Shown here: positions 1 through 8,187 of the stretch, piece by piece
Position numbering within the stretch: position 1 is the first letter of the stretch
Layout: every line of letters begins with the position of its first letter
Assembly: GCA_019638455.1 (NCBI GenBank)
Contig: JAHBTU010000004.1
Location: 372,001-436,000, forward strand
Source of the DNA: Saprospiraceae bacterium
GTDB lineage: Bacteria > Bacteroidota > Bacteroidia > Chitinophagales > Saprospiraceae
Direction of reading: 5' to 3'
Length of the DNA: 64,000 nt
Notes under the pieces: model-generated
Database searches by the model: none
Told to the model about the DNA's origin: nothing
The model's input: the letters and a program-made list of their open reading frames with translations, nothing else
Position numbers and translations under genes: made by a program

Positions 1-21
1 GTCTTGTTTGTCGGTGTGTGG

Positions 22-777
22 TCAGGCCATTTCCACCGTTTCGGGATGGGCGATGGAATGGTCCACGAGGATGCGTCCGCAGTGTTCGCAGGCGATGATT
101 TTTTTGTGCAGGCCTATCTCGAGTTGCACCTGGGGGGGCACACTGTTGAAGCATCCGCCGCAAGAGTTGCGTTCCACGGTGACGACGGAGAGGCCGTTGC
201 GATAAGTGCGGCGCGTTTTGTCGTAGGCATTGAGCAGGCGTTCCTCGATGCCGTGTCGGGCTTTTTCGCTCTTTGCGCGGAGGCGTTTTTCTTCTTCTTC
301 CGTCTTTTCGATGATGCCTTGCAACTCGATTTTTTTGGCCTCGAGCTCTTTCTGCTTGGCTTCCATTTTTGCTTCTGCCACCGCGAGGTTGTCCCGCTTG
401 GAATCCAGTCCTGCTTTGGCCTCGCGCACTTTTTTCTCGGCTAGTTGGATGTCGAGTTTGGCCAGTTCTATTTCCTTTTGCAGTGCTTCGTATTCGCGGT
501 CGTTGCGCACATCGTCAAGTTGTTTCATGTACTTCTTGATGTTGGCATCGGCTTCTTTGGCCATTGTTTGCATTCTGGAAATTTCCTGTTCGCTTTCCTT
601 CAAAATGGCCTTCAATTTTTTCACGCGGGTATCCAAGCCCGCGATGTCGTCTTCCAAATCGGAGACTTCCATTGGCAGCTCGCCTTTGAGTATCTCGATT
701 TCATCTAATTGAGAATCGATTTGCTGCAAGTTCCACAGCGTGCGGAGTTTTTCCGCAATGGACGCTTCTATTGTCAT
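22..777 (-). CDS. Coiled-coil protein with C-terminal C4 zinc ribbon
   Basis: A 251-residue protein. Residues about 10-190 are rich in Glu, Lys, Leu and Ala with heptad spacing and read as a long antiparallel coiled coil. The C-terminal part has two Cys pairs, CGGC and CEHC about 25 residues apart, making a C4 zinc ribbon of the kind found in the family formerly called DUF164. Family members are thought to bind nucleic acid or to act as regulators; the exact role is not established here. It lies 65 bp downstream of the Nif3-family gene on the same strand, so the two are probably co-transcribed. This pairing is common in Bacteroidota. The length is normal for the family, and the ATG start follows a short A/T-rich leader. 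Confidence 0.85.
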   Translation of the reverse strand: MTIEASIAEKLRTLWNLQQIDSQLDEIEILKGELPMEVSDLEDDIAGLDTRVKKLKAILKESEQEISRMQTMAKEADANIKKYMKQLDDVRNDREYEALQKEIELAKLDIQLAEKKVREAKAGLDSKRDNLAVAEAKMEAKQKELEAKKIELQGIIEKTEEEEKRLRAKSEKARHGIEERLLNAYDKTRRTYRNGLSVVTVERNSCGGCFNSVPPQVQLEIGLHKKIIACEHCGRILVDHSIAHPETVEMA

Positions 778-842
778 TATTATCGTGAGTTATGAATTTG
801 TAAATCGTGTGTGAGAGAGGGGGTTTGGGTGGTTTTCGATTT

Positions 843-1631
843 TCATAGATAAAACACGGGGTTGGTGTTGGTTTCCGTCAAATGGAGCGCAAAAGTATGG
901 AATTTCTCGCGGACAATCTCGCACAAAAGTTCGATGGTAAATTGCTCGCTTTCAAAGTGCCCGACATCGGCAACGATGATTTTGCCTTCGGCATCGAAAA
1001 ACTCGTGGTATTTGAAATCGGCGCTGACAAACGCATCGGCCCCTGCTCTTAGTGCCTCTGGGAGTAGAAAACTGCCGCTTCCCCCACACACGGCTACGGT
1101 GCGAACGGGTTTGCCGAGCAAGGCGGTGTGGCGCACGCATTGTGTGTGGAGATTGGTTTTGAGGTGTTGCAAAAATTCCTTCTCAGGCATTGGGGAGGGT
1201 AGTTGGCCCACAAGACCTGCTCCGATGGTGACATCGAGATTCGACTTGGGGGCCAGTATTCGTGTATCCACGAGTTCGATTTTTTCGGCAATTTTGGCGT
1301 TTACGCCCTGCCGATACACGTTGTCGAGGTTGGTGTGGATGGCGTAGATGGCCACGTTGTTCCGTATTGCTTGCACGACGGTGCGCTCCACATAGGTGGT
1401 GCCGTTGAGGCGTTTTAGCCCTCTGAACACGATGGGGTGGTGGGCCACGATGAGGTTGCATCCTTTCTCAACGGCCTCGCGCACAACGGCTTCTGTGGAG
1501 TCGAGACAAAAAAGCACTCCTGTGACTTCGGCCTCTGGATGCCCCACGATGAGGCCTGCGTTGTCGTAGGATTCTTGCAAGTGGGGTGGGGCTACTGCTT
1601 CCAACACGGTGAGGATGTCTTTGATTTGCAT
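843..1631 (-). CDS. Nif3-like dinuclear metal centre protein (YbgI/GTP cyclohydrolase I type 2 family)
   Basis: A 262-residue member of the NIF3/YbgI family, which forms hexameric toroids with a dinuclear metal site. Visible ligand motifs are AHHPIVF near residue 65, a His/Asp pair in AIHTNLDNV near residue 100, and GHFESEQ near residue 226. Bacteroidota homologues often run to about 365 residues because of a PII-like insertion between the two halves. This one lacks it and is closer in length to E. coli YbgI. The biochemical role is uncertain; some members have been annotated as GTP cyclohydrolases. It is first in a probable two-gene unit with the zinc-ribbon gene and is transcribed divergently from tatA. 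Confidence 0.9.
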   Translation of the reverse strand: MQIKDILTVLEAVAPPHLQESYDNAGLIVGHPEAEVTGVLFCLDSTEAVVREAVEKGCNLIVAHHPIVFRGLKRLNGTTYVERTVVQAIRNNVAIYAIHTNLDNVYRQGVNAKIAEKIELVDTRILAPKSNLDVTIGAGLVGQLPSPMPEKEFLQHLKTNLHTQCVRHTALLGKPVRTVAVCGGSGSFLLPEALRAGADAFVSADFKYHEFFDAEGKIIVADVGHFESEQFTIELLCEIVREKFHTFALHLTETNTNPVFYL

Positions 1632-1951
1632 GCGCCAAAATATTGGGTAGGAGGGGCAAATTTCGGAAGAAAAAGTAAAATTTGGGTAGGTGATGGATGC
1701 CGGAGCGTAGGGGCCGGTTTTATATCGCGCTGCCCTACTCTCTGATGAAGTTTTTTACAAGAAAAACAAAAGGACAGGTATGCGGTTTGGCTTTTGAAGG
1801 GGCATTGACGCGACTCGTTGGTTAAATTGCGCTTGGCGGGTACGATTTGCTTGCGAGCGACGTAACTTTGTCCGGCGATTCCGGTCAGAGCAGAGTCGCT
1901 GATGATGGCGAGAAGCCGCATTATGTTCCACCATTCAAAAATTCGACGACC
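1632..1951. promoter_or_regulatory. Divergent intergenic region between Nif3 gene and tatA
   Basis: This 320-bp stretch separates two divergent genes and holds no convincing ORF. A Bacteroidota -7 word TAACTTTG lies at 1863-1870 on the plus strand, about 80 bp upstream of the tatA ATG. I see no well-spaced -33 TTTG partner. Nothing else recognisable is present. Confidence 0.4.
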
Positions 1952-2167
1952 ATGACATCTACATTATTGTTCCTCGGCAACCTCGGCGCCACGGAGTTTG
2001 TATTGATTTTTTTAGTTGTGTTGCTGTTGTTCGGCGGTCAGAAGATACCTGAGCTCATGCGTGGCTTGGGCAAAGGTATTCGCGAGTTCAACAGCGCCAA
2101 GAACGCGGTGGAAGACGAAATCCGCCAAGGGATGCGTGAGGCTGAAAAGAAGCCGTTGGACAAGTAA
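1952..2167 (+). CDS. tatA: Sec-independent translocase subunit TatA
   Basis: A 71-residue protein with the TatA/E layout: a short periplasmic N-terminus, one membrane helix (about residues 10-28, FVLIFLVVLLLFG), then an amphipathic helix beginning GGQKIPELMRGLGKGIREF and a charged tail ending in EAEKKPLDK. The frame stays open upstream to 1847, but the ATG at 1952 gives the canonical TatA N-terminus and is chosen. TatA oligomers form the pore of the twin-arginine pathway in the inner membrane. ActB in this window carries a twin-arginine-like RRDFLK motif and is a plausible client. The gene is monocistronic and convergent with dnaB. Confidence 0.93.
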   Translation: MTSTLLFLGNLGATEFVLIFLVVLLLFGGQKIPELMRGLGKGIREFNSAKNAVEDEIRQGMREAEKKPLDK

Positions 2168-2318
2168 AATTGTATTTCCTGACGCGAAAAAGGGCATCTC
2201 GTGTGTCATTGAAGAGTAACCAAGAGGCATTGTTCGTTTCATGCTGCCAAGTTTTGGCAGGGTTGAAAATGCTGGTGAGGCTCTTCGATGACCCAGGGGT
2301 TGCCCTTTTTTGGTGGTT

Positions 2319-3851
2319 TCAGAATGGTATGTCCTCCTCGTTCATGCGCGAGGGCATGGTGATGATGCTGGGGGAGAAGGGGCCAGCGAGGGGGTCTTGC
2401 ATGCCTGCAAACGCGGGGTCGTCGAGGTTGCCAAATTTGGCGAAGGTGTCGGTGAATTTGAGCCGGACAGTATCGAGTGCACCGTGACGATGCTTGGCGA
2501 CGATGATTTCCGCGATGCCTTTGAGGCTTTGGCCGTTTTCATCTTCCAGAATTTGGTAGTATTCGGGGCGGTAGATGAAGGATACGATGTCGGCGTCTTG
2601 CTCGATGCTCCCGCTTTCTCTCAGGTCGCTCAATTGAGGCCGCTTGCTTCCTCCCCTTACTTCCACAGCGCGGCTCAGCTGGGAGAGCGCGATGACGGGG
2701 ATGTTCAGTTCCTTGGCCAGGCTTTTCAGGGCGCGCGAAATGCCCGCGATTTCCTGTTCGCGGTTGGCATTGCGGCTGTTTTCCGAAGCGCCCGTCATGA
2801 GTTGGAGGTAGTCAATGATGACCAATTGGATGTCGTGCTGCATTTTGAGGCGCCTGCATTTGGCGCGCAGCTCGAAGATGTTGATGGCAGGCGTGTCGTC
2901 AATGAAAATCGGGACGGCGTTGAGCCGCTCCACGGTGGTTTGTAGCTGCTGCCATTCCCAGTCTTCGAGTTTGCCGTTGCGCATTTTGGAGCCAGCTATT
3001 TCTGCTTCCATGGAGATGAGTCGCTGCACGAGCTGGGTGCTTGCCATTTCGAGCGAGAACATGGCGACGGGTTTGCCAAAATCCTTGGCGGCATTGAGCA
3101 TGATGGCGAGCACCAAGGAGGTTTTGCCCATGCCCGGCCTTGCCGCGATGATGACCAAGTCGGAAGGTTGCCAACCGGATGTGAGGCGGTCGAGGTCGGT
3201 AAAGCCTGTGGGCACCCCAGTGAGGCCATCCGATTTGCCGGCCAGTTCCTCGATTTGTTTGAGGACTTTGCTGCTGAGCGACCCCATGCTCTCGTAGCTG
3301 CGGCTCAGGTTGTTCTGGGTGATGGCAAAAAGCCCTTTTTCGGCCTCGTCGAGCAGGTCGAACACGTCGGTGGTGTCTTCGTAAGCGTCGCGGATGGTGC
3401 GTGTGCTGACGCTGATAAGCTCGCGCTGGATGTGTTTTTGGGCGATGATGCGGGCGTGGTATTCGATATTGGCGGCAGAGGCGATGCGGTGGGTCAGCTC
3501 GACCAAATAATAGCCGCCGCCTATTTTGTCGAGGTCGCCGCTCTTGCGCATCTCCTCGGTCACGGTCAGCAAATCAACGGGGTTGGAACGCTCGAACAAC
3601 TTGATGATGGCTCTGTAAATATGCTGGTGGGCTTCCAGATAGAAGCTTTCGGGGCGGAGAATGTCCATCACCATCGGCAGCGCCTCGCGGTCGAGCATGA
3701 GGGCGCCGAGCACGGCCTCTTCGAGCGGTATAGCCTGTGGCTGCACTTTGCCGAAAACGTAGTTGGAGAGGCTGTCCTGATTGTTTGTGCCGCGTTGGTT
3801 GCGCTTGGCTTGGGGCCTTTCGTTTTGCCCCTTGTTGTCCGATTCGTTCAT
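2319..3851 (-). CDS. dnaB: Replicative DNA helicase DnaB
   Basis: A 510-residue replicative helicase. The N-terminal DnaB domain begins around residue 36 (PQAIPLEEAVLGALMLD). It is followed by a RecA-type ATPase with Walker A ARPGMGKTS near residue 241, Walker B IIDYLQLM near residue 346, and the arginine-finger region SQLSRAVEVRGGSKRPQLSD with DLRESGSIEQDAD. No intein or insertion is visible. It is the hexameric fork helicase loaded at the origin by DnaA and its loader. A -7 word TACGTTTG lies at 3921-3914 on the minus strand, about 60 bp upstream of the start. The gene abuts a cluster of DnaA-box-like sequences. Confidence 0.97.
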   Translation of the reverse strand: MNESDNKGQNERPQAKRNQRGTNNQDSLSNYVFGKVQPQAIPLEEAVLGALMLDREALPMVMDILRPESFYLEAHQHIYRAIIKLFERSNPVDLLTVTEEMRKSGDLDKIGGGYYLVELTHRIASAANIEYHARIIAQKHIQRELISVSTRTIRDAYEDTTDVFDLLDEAEKGLFAITQNNLSRSYESMGSLSSKVLKQIEELAGKSDGLTGVPTGFTDLDRLTSGWQPSDLVIIAARPGMGKTSLVLAIMLNAAKDFGKPVAMFSLEMASTQLVQRLISMEAEIAGSKMRNGKLEDWEWQQLQTTVERLNAVPIFIDDTPAINIFELRAKCRRLKMQHDIQLVIIDYLQLMTGASENSRNANREQEIAGISRALKSLAKELNIPVIALSQLSRAVEVRGGSKRPQLSDLRESGSIEQDADIVSFIYRPEYYQILEDENGQSLKGIAEIIVAKHRHGALDTVRLKFTDTFAKFGNLDDPAFAGMQDPLAGPFSPSIITMPSRMNEEDIPF

Positions 3852-3913
3852 GAGCAGGGAGATTTTCGGTTGGGCATTGAGTATGTCGTTTGCTGTGGGT
3901 TGCGACAGGGCGA

Positions 3914-3921
3914 CAAACGTA
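3914..3921 (-). promoter_or_regulatory. -7 promoter element upstream of dnaB
   Basis: TACGTTTG on the minus strand matches the Bacteroidota -7 consensus TAnnTTTG. It sits about 62 bp upstream of the dnaB ATG. No good -33 TTTG is seen at 19-21 bp, so confidence is moderate. Confidence 0.4.
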
Positions 3922-3972
3922 CTTTGAAATTCGGGCCGATTCCATTTCCAAACAATCCGTATTGCCTAAATC

Positions 3973-4327
3973 TGTGGAAAACCCCAATCTTATCTGTTGA
4001 TAACACGCCATATTCGCCAAGTTATCCACATTGGATTTTGGTTATCCACACCTTTCGGCACGGGCTTGCTCGTCTTCTGCGACTGTTTGGCGGGCGACTT
4101 AAAGCGATAGATAGCAAGGGTTTAGAAATCGGGGGAAAGTGAAAATGTGACGCCTTCTCGTTTTTTTCGGCAGCTTGTCAAGTTAAGGGAATGTAAATTT
4201 TCCACAGTGCAAAATTTTTTTTGACTGGCTTTTGAGCGTCAAAATTAAAAATTTATGTTTTAAAAAATATCGCCTTTTTTTCTCGAAAACAAAACTTTTT
4301 GAGTTTAGGCGTTTTGCTTATCCATAT
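3973..4327. other. Candidate chromosomal replication origin (oriC)
   Basis: Two perfect DnaA boxes TTATCCACA lie at 4022-4030 and 4042-4050, spaced 20 bp start to start. One-mismatch boxes lie at 3973-3981 (TGTGGAAAA), 3995-4003 (TGTTGATAA), 4198-4206 (TTTTCCACA) and 4318-4326 (TTATCCATA). The stretch 4190-4380 is strongly A/T-rich, with runs of A and T, and would suit a duplex-unwinding element. No ORF is supported across the 603 bp between dnaB and the next gene. Genes to the left (dnaB, Nif3, zinc ribbon) run leftward, and most genes to the right up to 28.9 kb run rightward, as expected around an origin. dnaA itself is not in the window. The call is inference; GC skew was not computed. Confidence 0.6.
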
Positions 4328-4378
4328 ACCGCTTTTTTCAAAAAAAAGCCGTTCGCTCAAAAAAAATCTCAAAAAGAA

Positions 4379-4420
4379 GAAAGAAATCCCGTCTTGGCCA
4401 GCCAAGACGGGATTTCTTTC
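4379..4420 (-). terminator. Intrinsic terminator of the coiled-coil exported-protein gene
   Basis: A perfect 20-bp inverted repeat (4379-4398 with 4401-4420) with a minimal loop. On the minus strand it is followed by a T-rich run (TTCTTTTTGAGATTTTTTT). It lies 35 bp downstream of the stop codon of the minus-strand gene at 4455. Confidence 0.85.
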
Positions 4421-4454
4421 AAACAAAAAGTAGAGGAGTGCCGCGATTTTTCGC

Positions 4455-5138
4455 TCAATTGCTCTCGCTTTCCACGTTTAGCTTGCGCTGCTTCATTTCT
4501 TCGATGACTTTGCGCTGGTTTTCCATGTTGATGAGGCCACTTTCTTGGTCGCGTGCCAGTTTCAGAATGTCGTCTTCCGCCTTTTTGATTTTGGCCTTGT
4601 AATCATCGATGCTTTTTTCCAAGTCTTTGGATGTCTTGGCCATGTTCTGATTGTTCTTTTCCAAGTCCTTGAGTTTTTTCTCCTCGTCTTTTATTTGCTT
4701 GTCGTAGGTGGCGCGGCGCACGTCGTAGTAGAATTGGCGAAGGGCGCTCGACACCTCTGTGGACCGCGATGGGTTGTCGCGGCTGTTGAGAAACGAGGAG
4801 CCTGTGTCGAACCACGCTGTCAGGGCAGCGCCCGACGAGGTTTTTTCGATGTTGGAATACAGCGAGAAGGGGTCGGCTCCCAGCATTGAGGATTTCAGGT
4901 CGTTGGCCGACCATTCGTTGCCTTTCTTTTTCAATTTGGCGTTGAAATGTTTTTTTGTCCAGTTTTTCCACTCGTTTTCCACCATGTCAGTCGTGGCGTT
5001 TGGGAACTCGAGCCGGAAACCCGGTCGGCTGCCGAAGGACATCATCCTTTCGGTTTCTCTGACGACGTTGTTCTGTGCGGGAAGCAAGGCCGTGCCAAGC
5101 AGCACGAACAGGAGCGGTAGAATAGTTTTGATTTGCAT
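4455..5138 (-). CDS. Exported coiled-coil protein, unknown function
   Basis: A 227-residue protein with an N-terminal signal peptide (MQIKTILPLLFVLLGTALLP, cleavage likely after AQ). A globular part of about 100 residues follows, then a Lys/Glu/Asp-rich coiled coil (about residues 130-225, with repeats such as DEEKKLKDLEKNNQNM). The frame is open to 5300, but the ATG at 5138 is chosen because it gives a clean signal peptide. It also lies about 40 bp downstream of a -7 word TACCTTTG (5188-5181, minus strand). I do not recognise a family. It is probably periplasmic. It is divergent from the NtrC-type regulator gene and ends at a strong terminator, so it is likely monocistronic. Confidence 0.75.
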   Translation of the reverse strand: MQIKTILPLLFVLLGTALLPAQNNVVRETERMMSFGSRPGFRLEFPNATTDMVENEWKNWTKKHFNAKLKKKGNEWSANDLKSSMLGADPFSLYSNIEKTSSGAALTAWFDTGSSFLNSRDNPSRSTEVSSALRQFYYDVRRATYDKQIKDEEKKLKDLEKNNQNMAKTSKDLEKSIDDYKAKIKKAEDDILKLARDQESGLINMENQRKVIEEMKQRKLNVESESN

Positions 5139-5180
5139 AATCGTGAAATTTTGTTGTGAGGTGGGAATTGGCATTTGTAA

Positions 5181-5188
5181 CAAAGGTA
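5181..5188 (-). promoter_or_regulatory. -7 promoter element of the coiled-coil exported-protein gene
   Basis: TACCTTTG on the minus strand lies 43 bp upstream of the ATG at 5138, an exact TAnnTTTG match. The -33 region is not clear. Confidence 0.5.
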
Positions 5189-5311
5189 AAGTTGAAAAAG
5201 AAAAATCGCATAGAAAAAAACGGTTGTTATGCGGTCGAATCGAGGGAAAGAATTTTTCTTTGTGCCTCCTTCCTTTCTTCATCAAAAAACCCAGAACCAC
5301 TCTAATTAGTT

Positions 5312-6481
5312 ATGGCCAAAATCCTGATTGTGGACGACGAAATGCCCATCCGCCGAACTTTGCGCGACATTCTCGAATTTGAGGGATATGATGTGGACGA
5401 AGCATCCGATGGGCTGGAGTGCATCGCAAAAGTGCAGAAAGAAAAGTACGATGTCGTCATCACGGACATCAAAATGCCCAAAATGGACGGCATCGAGGCG
5501 CTGGAACGCCTGCAAATCCTGTCGCCTGAAATACCTGTCATCATGGTGAGTGGTCACGGCACCATTGACACCGCCGTGGAAGCGGTGAAAAAGGGCGCGT
5601 TCGACTTCATTTCCAAGCCGCCCGACCTGAACCGAATGCTCATCACCGTGCGCAACGCCATCGAACGCGCCGACCTCGTGAACACGACCCAAGTGCTGCG
5701 CAAACAGGTGAAAAGCAGCAAGGGCGTGACGATGATTGGTGAGAGCGGGCCAATTTTGGAAATCAAAAAAATGCTGGAAAAGGTGGCGCCTACCGAAAGC
5801 CGCGTGCTCATCACTGGCCAAAATGGCACTGGCAAAGAATTGGTGGCGCGTTGGATTCACGAAAAAAGCAATCGCGCCGACGGCCCACTTGTGGAAGTGA
5901 ACTGCGCGGCGATTCCGGCTGAACTGATTGAAAGCGAGTTGTTCGGCCACAAAAAAGGCTCGTTCACCGGCGCGATTGCCGACCGCCCCGGCAAGTTCGA
6001 GGCAGCCAACGGCGGCACCCTTTTTCTTGATGAGATTGGCGACATGAGTCTCGACGCGCAAGCCAAAGTGCTCCGCGCCCTGCAAGAAAGCAAAATCGTC
6101 CGTGTGGGCGACTCCAAGGAAATCAAAGTGGATGTGCGGGTGTTGGCAGCTACCAACAAAGACCTTCGCGCCGAAATCGCTGCTGGCCGCTTCCGTGAAG
6201 ACCTCTATCACCGCTTGGCGGTCATCGTCGTCAAGGTACCCTCCCTCAATGAGCGCCGCGACGACATCCCGCTCCTTGTGGAGCACTTCAACCGCCGTAT
6301 CGCCGACGACTACGGCCACCCGCCCAAGACTTTCACGCCCGGCGCCATCAAGTCCTTGCAGGATTACAACTGGACGGGCAACATCCGCGAACTGGCGAAC
6401 GTCATCGAACGGCTATTTATCCTTTGCGACCAAACAGTGAGCGAAGCCGACGTGGAGCAGTACGTTTATCCCAAGAAATAG
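5312..6481 (+). CDS. NtrC-family sigma-54 response regulator without DNA-binding domain
   Basis: A 389-residue protein. A receiver domain covers residues about 1-120: acidic pocket VDDE, phospho-acceptor Asp in VVITDIKMPKMDG, and the KP motif in FISKPPD. A sigma-54 AAA+ domain covers about 145-375: Walker A GQNGTGKE, Walker B LFLDEIGD, R-finger region FREDLYHRLAV. The sigma-54 contact loop reads GSFTGA rather than GAFTGA. The protein ends at YVYPKK, soon after the AAA+ lid, so the usual C-terminal Fis-type helix-turn-helix is absent. It may activate sigma-54 from solution or through a partner, as described for HTH-less members of the family; that is inference. No histidine kinase is adjacent. 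A terminator follows. Confidence 0.93.
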   Translation: MAKILIVDDEMPIRRTLRDILEFEGYDVDEASDGLECIAKVQKEKYDVVITDIKMPKMDGIEALERLQILSPEIPVIMVSGHGTIDTAVEAVKKGAFDFISKPPDLNRMLITVRNAIERADLVNTTQVLRKQVKSSKGVTMIGESGPILEIKKMLEKVAPTESRVLITGQNGTGKELVARWIHEKSNRADGPLVEVNCAAIPAELIESELFGHKKGSFTGAIADRPGKFEAANGGTLFLDEIGDMSLDAQAKVLRALQESKIVRVGDSKEIKVDVRVLAATNKDLRAEIAAGRFREDLYHRLAVIVVKVPSLNERRDDIPLLVEHFNRRIADDYGHPPKTFTPGAIKSLQDYNWTGNIRELANVIERLFILCDQTVSEADVEQYVYPKK

Positions 6482-6536
6482 TAGGTCTTGCGGATTGGCG
6501 GGTGCGCAGGTCGCACGACCTGTCCACCTGTTTGCA

Positions 6537-6570
6537 CGAGGGCGCGGGCTTTTGGCCGCGCCCTCGTTTT
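6537..6570 (+). terminator. Intrinsic terminator after the NtrC-type regulator
   Basis: An 11-bp G/C-rich stem (CGAGGGCGCGG at 6537-6547 with its complement at 6556-6566) with an 8-nt loop, followed by TTTTGTTT. It lies 56 bp after the stop codon. Confidence 0.85.
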
Positions 6571-6591
6571 GTTTGCCTCCCCGGACAGCGC

Positions 6592-6795
6592 CTTTTTATA
6601 TCTCGCGCCGCCAAGTTTTCGGTATAGCGATACCCAACGGAAAGCGGTTTGCGAAACAATGCCCGTTCAAAGCCTTGAAAATCATTGTTATCAATCAAGG
6701 CAATCTCGCAAATCATTTTCATCTGGGTGTAAAAGCGCAATCTGTCCAAAAATCAGGGAGAGCGAGCATGGTGAACTGACAAATCCCGGCGAATC
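6592..6795 (+). repeat. Dispersed intergenic repeat, diverged copy (copy D)
   Basis: 6628-6730 aligns along its length with the repeats at 9026, 36116 and 49328. Shared words in order are CAACG, GCGGTTT, TTGAAAATCAT, ATCAATCAAGG and ATCTGGGT. It is more diverged than the other copies. The flanks 6592-6625 and 6731-6795 are not in the other plus-strand copies but recur in reverse orientation at 10530-10640. No ORF here is credible. Together with the terminator it fills the 352-bp gap between the regulator and the LuxR gene. Confidence 0.6.
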
Positions 6796-6833
6796 AGGGT
6801 ATATTTTCAGGCGACTTTTCTGATTTTTGCGAC

Positions 6834-7280
6834 ATGAAATGGACGACCATTTTCCTCTATGGCCTTGCATTGGGACTGTTGTTGGCGGCGCTGCATTTTT
6901 TCCAATACCGTTTGCTGGTGTTGGAACACGCCGAGGAGTGGTACGTCGGCTTGGTGGCTATCCTGTTCACGGCATTGGGCATTTGGGCGGGCAAAAAACT
7001 GACGCGCAGAAAAATGCCAACACACATCACACAGGTGCTGACTGCTGCTCCCGCACTGCCACCACAAGAAAAGGTCTTGGAAAAACTCGGCATCACGCCA
7101 CGCGAGATGGAAGTGCTGCAGCTCATCGCTCAGGGCTTGACCAACCAAGAAATAGCCGACCGGCTTTTTGTTTCGCTGAATACCATCAAGACACACACTT
7201 CCAATGTGTTCGCCAAATTGGACGCGCAACGCCGCACCCAAGCCATCCAGAAGGCAAAAGCACTCGGCTTGCTCCTCTGA
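6834..7280 (+). CDS. Membrane-anchored LuxR-type transcription regulator
   Basis: A 148-residue protein. Two membrane helices (about residues 5-24 and 36-53, the second followed by the basic stretch KKLTRRK) precede a linker. A C-terminal LuxR/FixJ helix-turn-helix follows (about residues 82-146): LGITPREMEVLQLIAQGLTN, then EIADRLFVSLNTIKTH and a dimerisation helix. No receiver domain is present. The membrane anchor suggests that it senses an envelope state or the neighbouring DUF4199 protein. Small LuxR regulators of this shape lie next to DUF4199 genes in many Bacteroidota, so the downstream gene (122 bp away, same strand) is a likely partner or target. Target genes cannot be read from the sequence. 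Confidence 0.88.
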   Translation: MKWTTIFLYGLALGLLLAALHFFQYRLLVLEHAEEWYVGLVAILFTALGIWAGKKLTRRKMPTHITQVLTAAPALPPQEKVLEKLGITPREMEVLQLIAQGLTNQEIADRLFVSLNTIKTHTSNVFAKLDAQRRTQAIQKAKALGLLL

Positions 7281-7402
7281 AGCGCTCCCACGAAAGTATG
7301 ATTTTGCGGTGCCGGGCCACGAATCACCCGAACGGGTGAGGAGACTTGGGCATGAGAGGCCGTCATTTGTGGCACTTTTTCACATTTAAAACACCTAACG
7401 AC

Positions 7403-7924
7403 ATGAACAAGATAGTTCTCAAATATGGATTGATTTCCGGCGCAGTAGCCGCAGTTATGATGACAGGCTCCGCGCTTTATTTCAAAAATGCGGCAGACCA
7501 CCAAAACGGAGAGCTCATAGGCTATGCCGGCATTTTGCTCAGCATGCTGTTCGTCTATTTTGGCGTGCGCACCTATCGGGAGCAATTCACGGGGGGGGGC
7601 TGGGGCTTTGGAAAGGCGTTCAAAGTGGGTTTGGCCATCATGCTGATTTCGTGCCTGTGCTATGTGGCGGCATGGATGGTCGTTTATCAGACGCTCATGC
7701 CAGATTTTATGGACAAGTACATAGAACAGGTGTTGGCACAGATGAAGAGCAAGGGCGCGACGGAAGAGCAAATCAGCCAAGAAGCTGCCAAAATGGAGGG
7801 CTACAGAACCATGTATAAAAACCCATTTGCCCGTGCGGCGCTGACATTTATCGAGCCATTGCCTGTGGGTCTGCTGGTGACGCTTGCCACATCGTTTTTG
7901 CTGCGGCGAAAAGAAGGGGAATAG
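7403..7924 (+). CDS. DUF4199 membrane protein
   Basis: A 173-residue protein with four predicted membrane helices: residues about 8-26, 37-55 (with YAGILLSMLFVYFGVRTYRE), 70-95, and 150-167 near the C-terminus. Between the third and fourth lies a soluble stretch with the methionine/glutamate-rich segment QISQEAAKMEGYRTMYKNP. The FGVRTYRE element and overall layout fit the DUF4199 family, whose function is unknown. The frame is open from 7346; the ATG at 7403 gives the normal N-terminus starting before the first helix. It follows the membrane LuxR regulator. Confidence 0.85.
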   Translation: MNKIVLKYGLISGAVAAVMMTGSALYFKNAADHQNGELIGYAGILLSMLFVYFGVRTYREQFTGGGWGFGKAFKVGLAIMLISCLCYVAAWMVVYQTLMPDFMDKYIEQVLAQMKSKGATEEQISQEAAKMEGYRTMYKNPFARAALTFIEPLPVGLLVTLATSFLLRRKEGE

Positions 7925-8187
7925 GTAGCAGCAGCATAGCACAGGAAAGAAAACAGTAGAGGCATTTTTAGTTAAAACAGGTTAAAACCCGTTAGAAAAA
8001 CGTAAAGATTGCCCGTCGTGTCCCTTTTTTGCTCGCAATGTTGCAACCACCCTTGTAACCTTGTTGTCCGTTTGGGCGTCGTTGGGAAGGCAGTCGAGAC
8101 GAAGCGTTCGTTCCAAGTGTCGTAAGACCCAAGCGGCCTCCATTTTTCCTCGTGCTATTTTTCATTTAACGAATCAACCACTCTGCT

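Noticed and set aside
1712..1735. Similarity of a TTTTATAT-CGCG stretch to the flank of the 6592 repeat
   Set aside because: Only about 17 bases match and the surroundings differ; chance is likely.
3168..4142. 324-codon plus-strand ORF across dnaB and the origin region
   Set aside because: It is antisense to dnaB, and its 3' part covers the DnaA boxes.
4232..4507. 91-codon plus-strand ORF
   Set aside because: It runs through the A/T-rich origin candidate and a terminator, is Lys/Phe-biased and low complexity, and overlaps the 3' end of the opposite gene.
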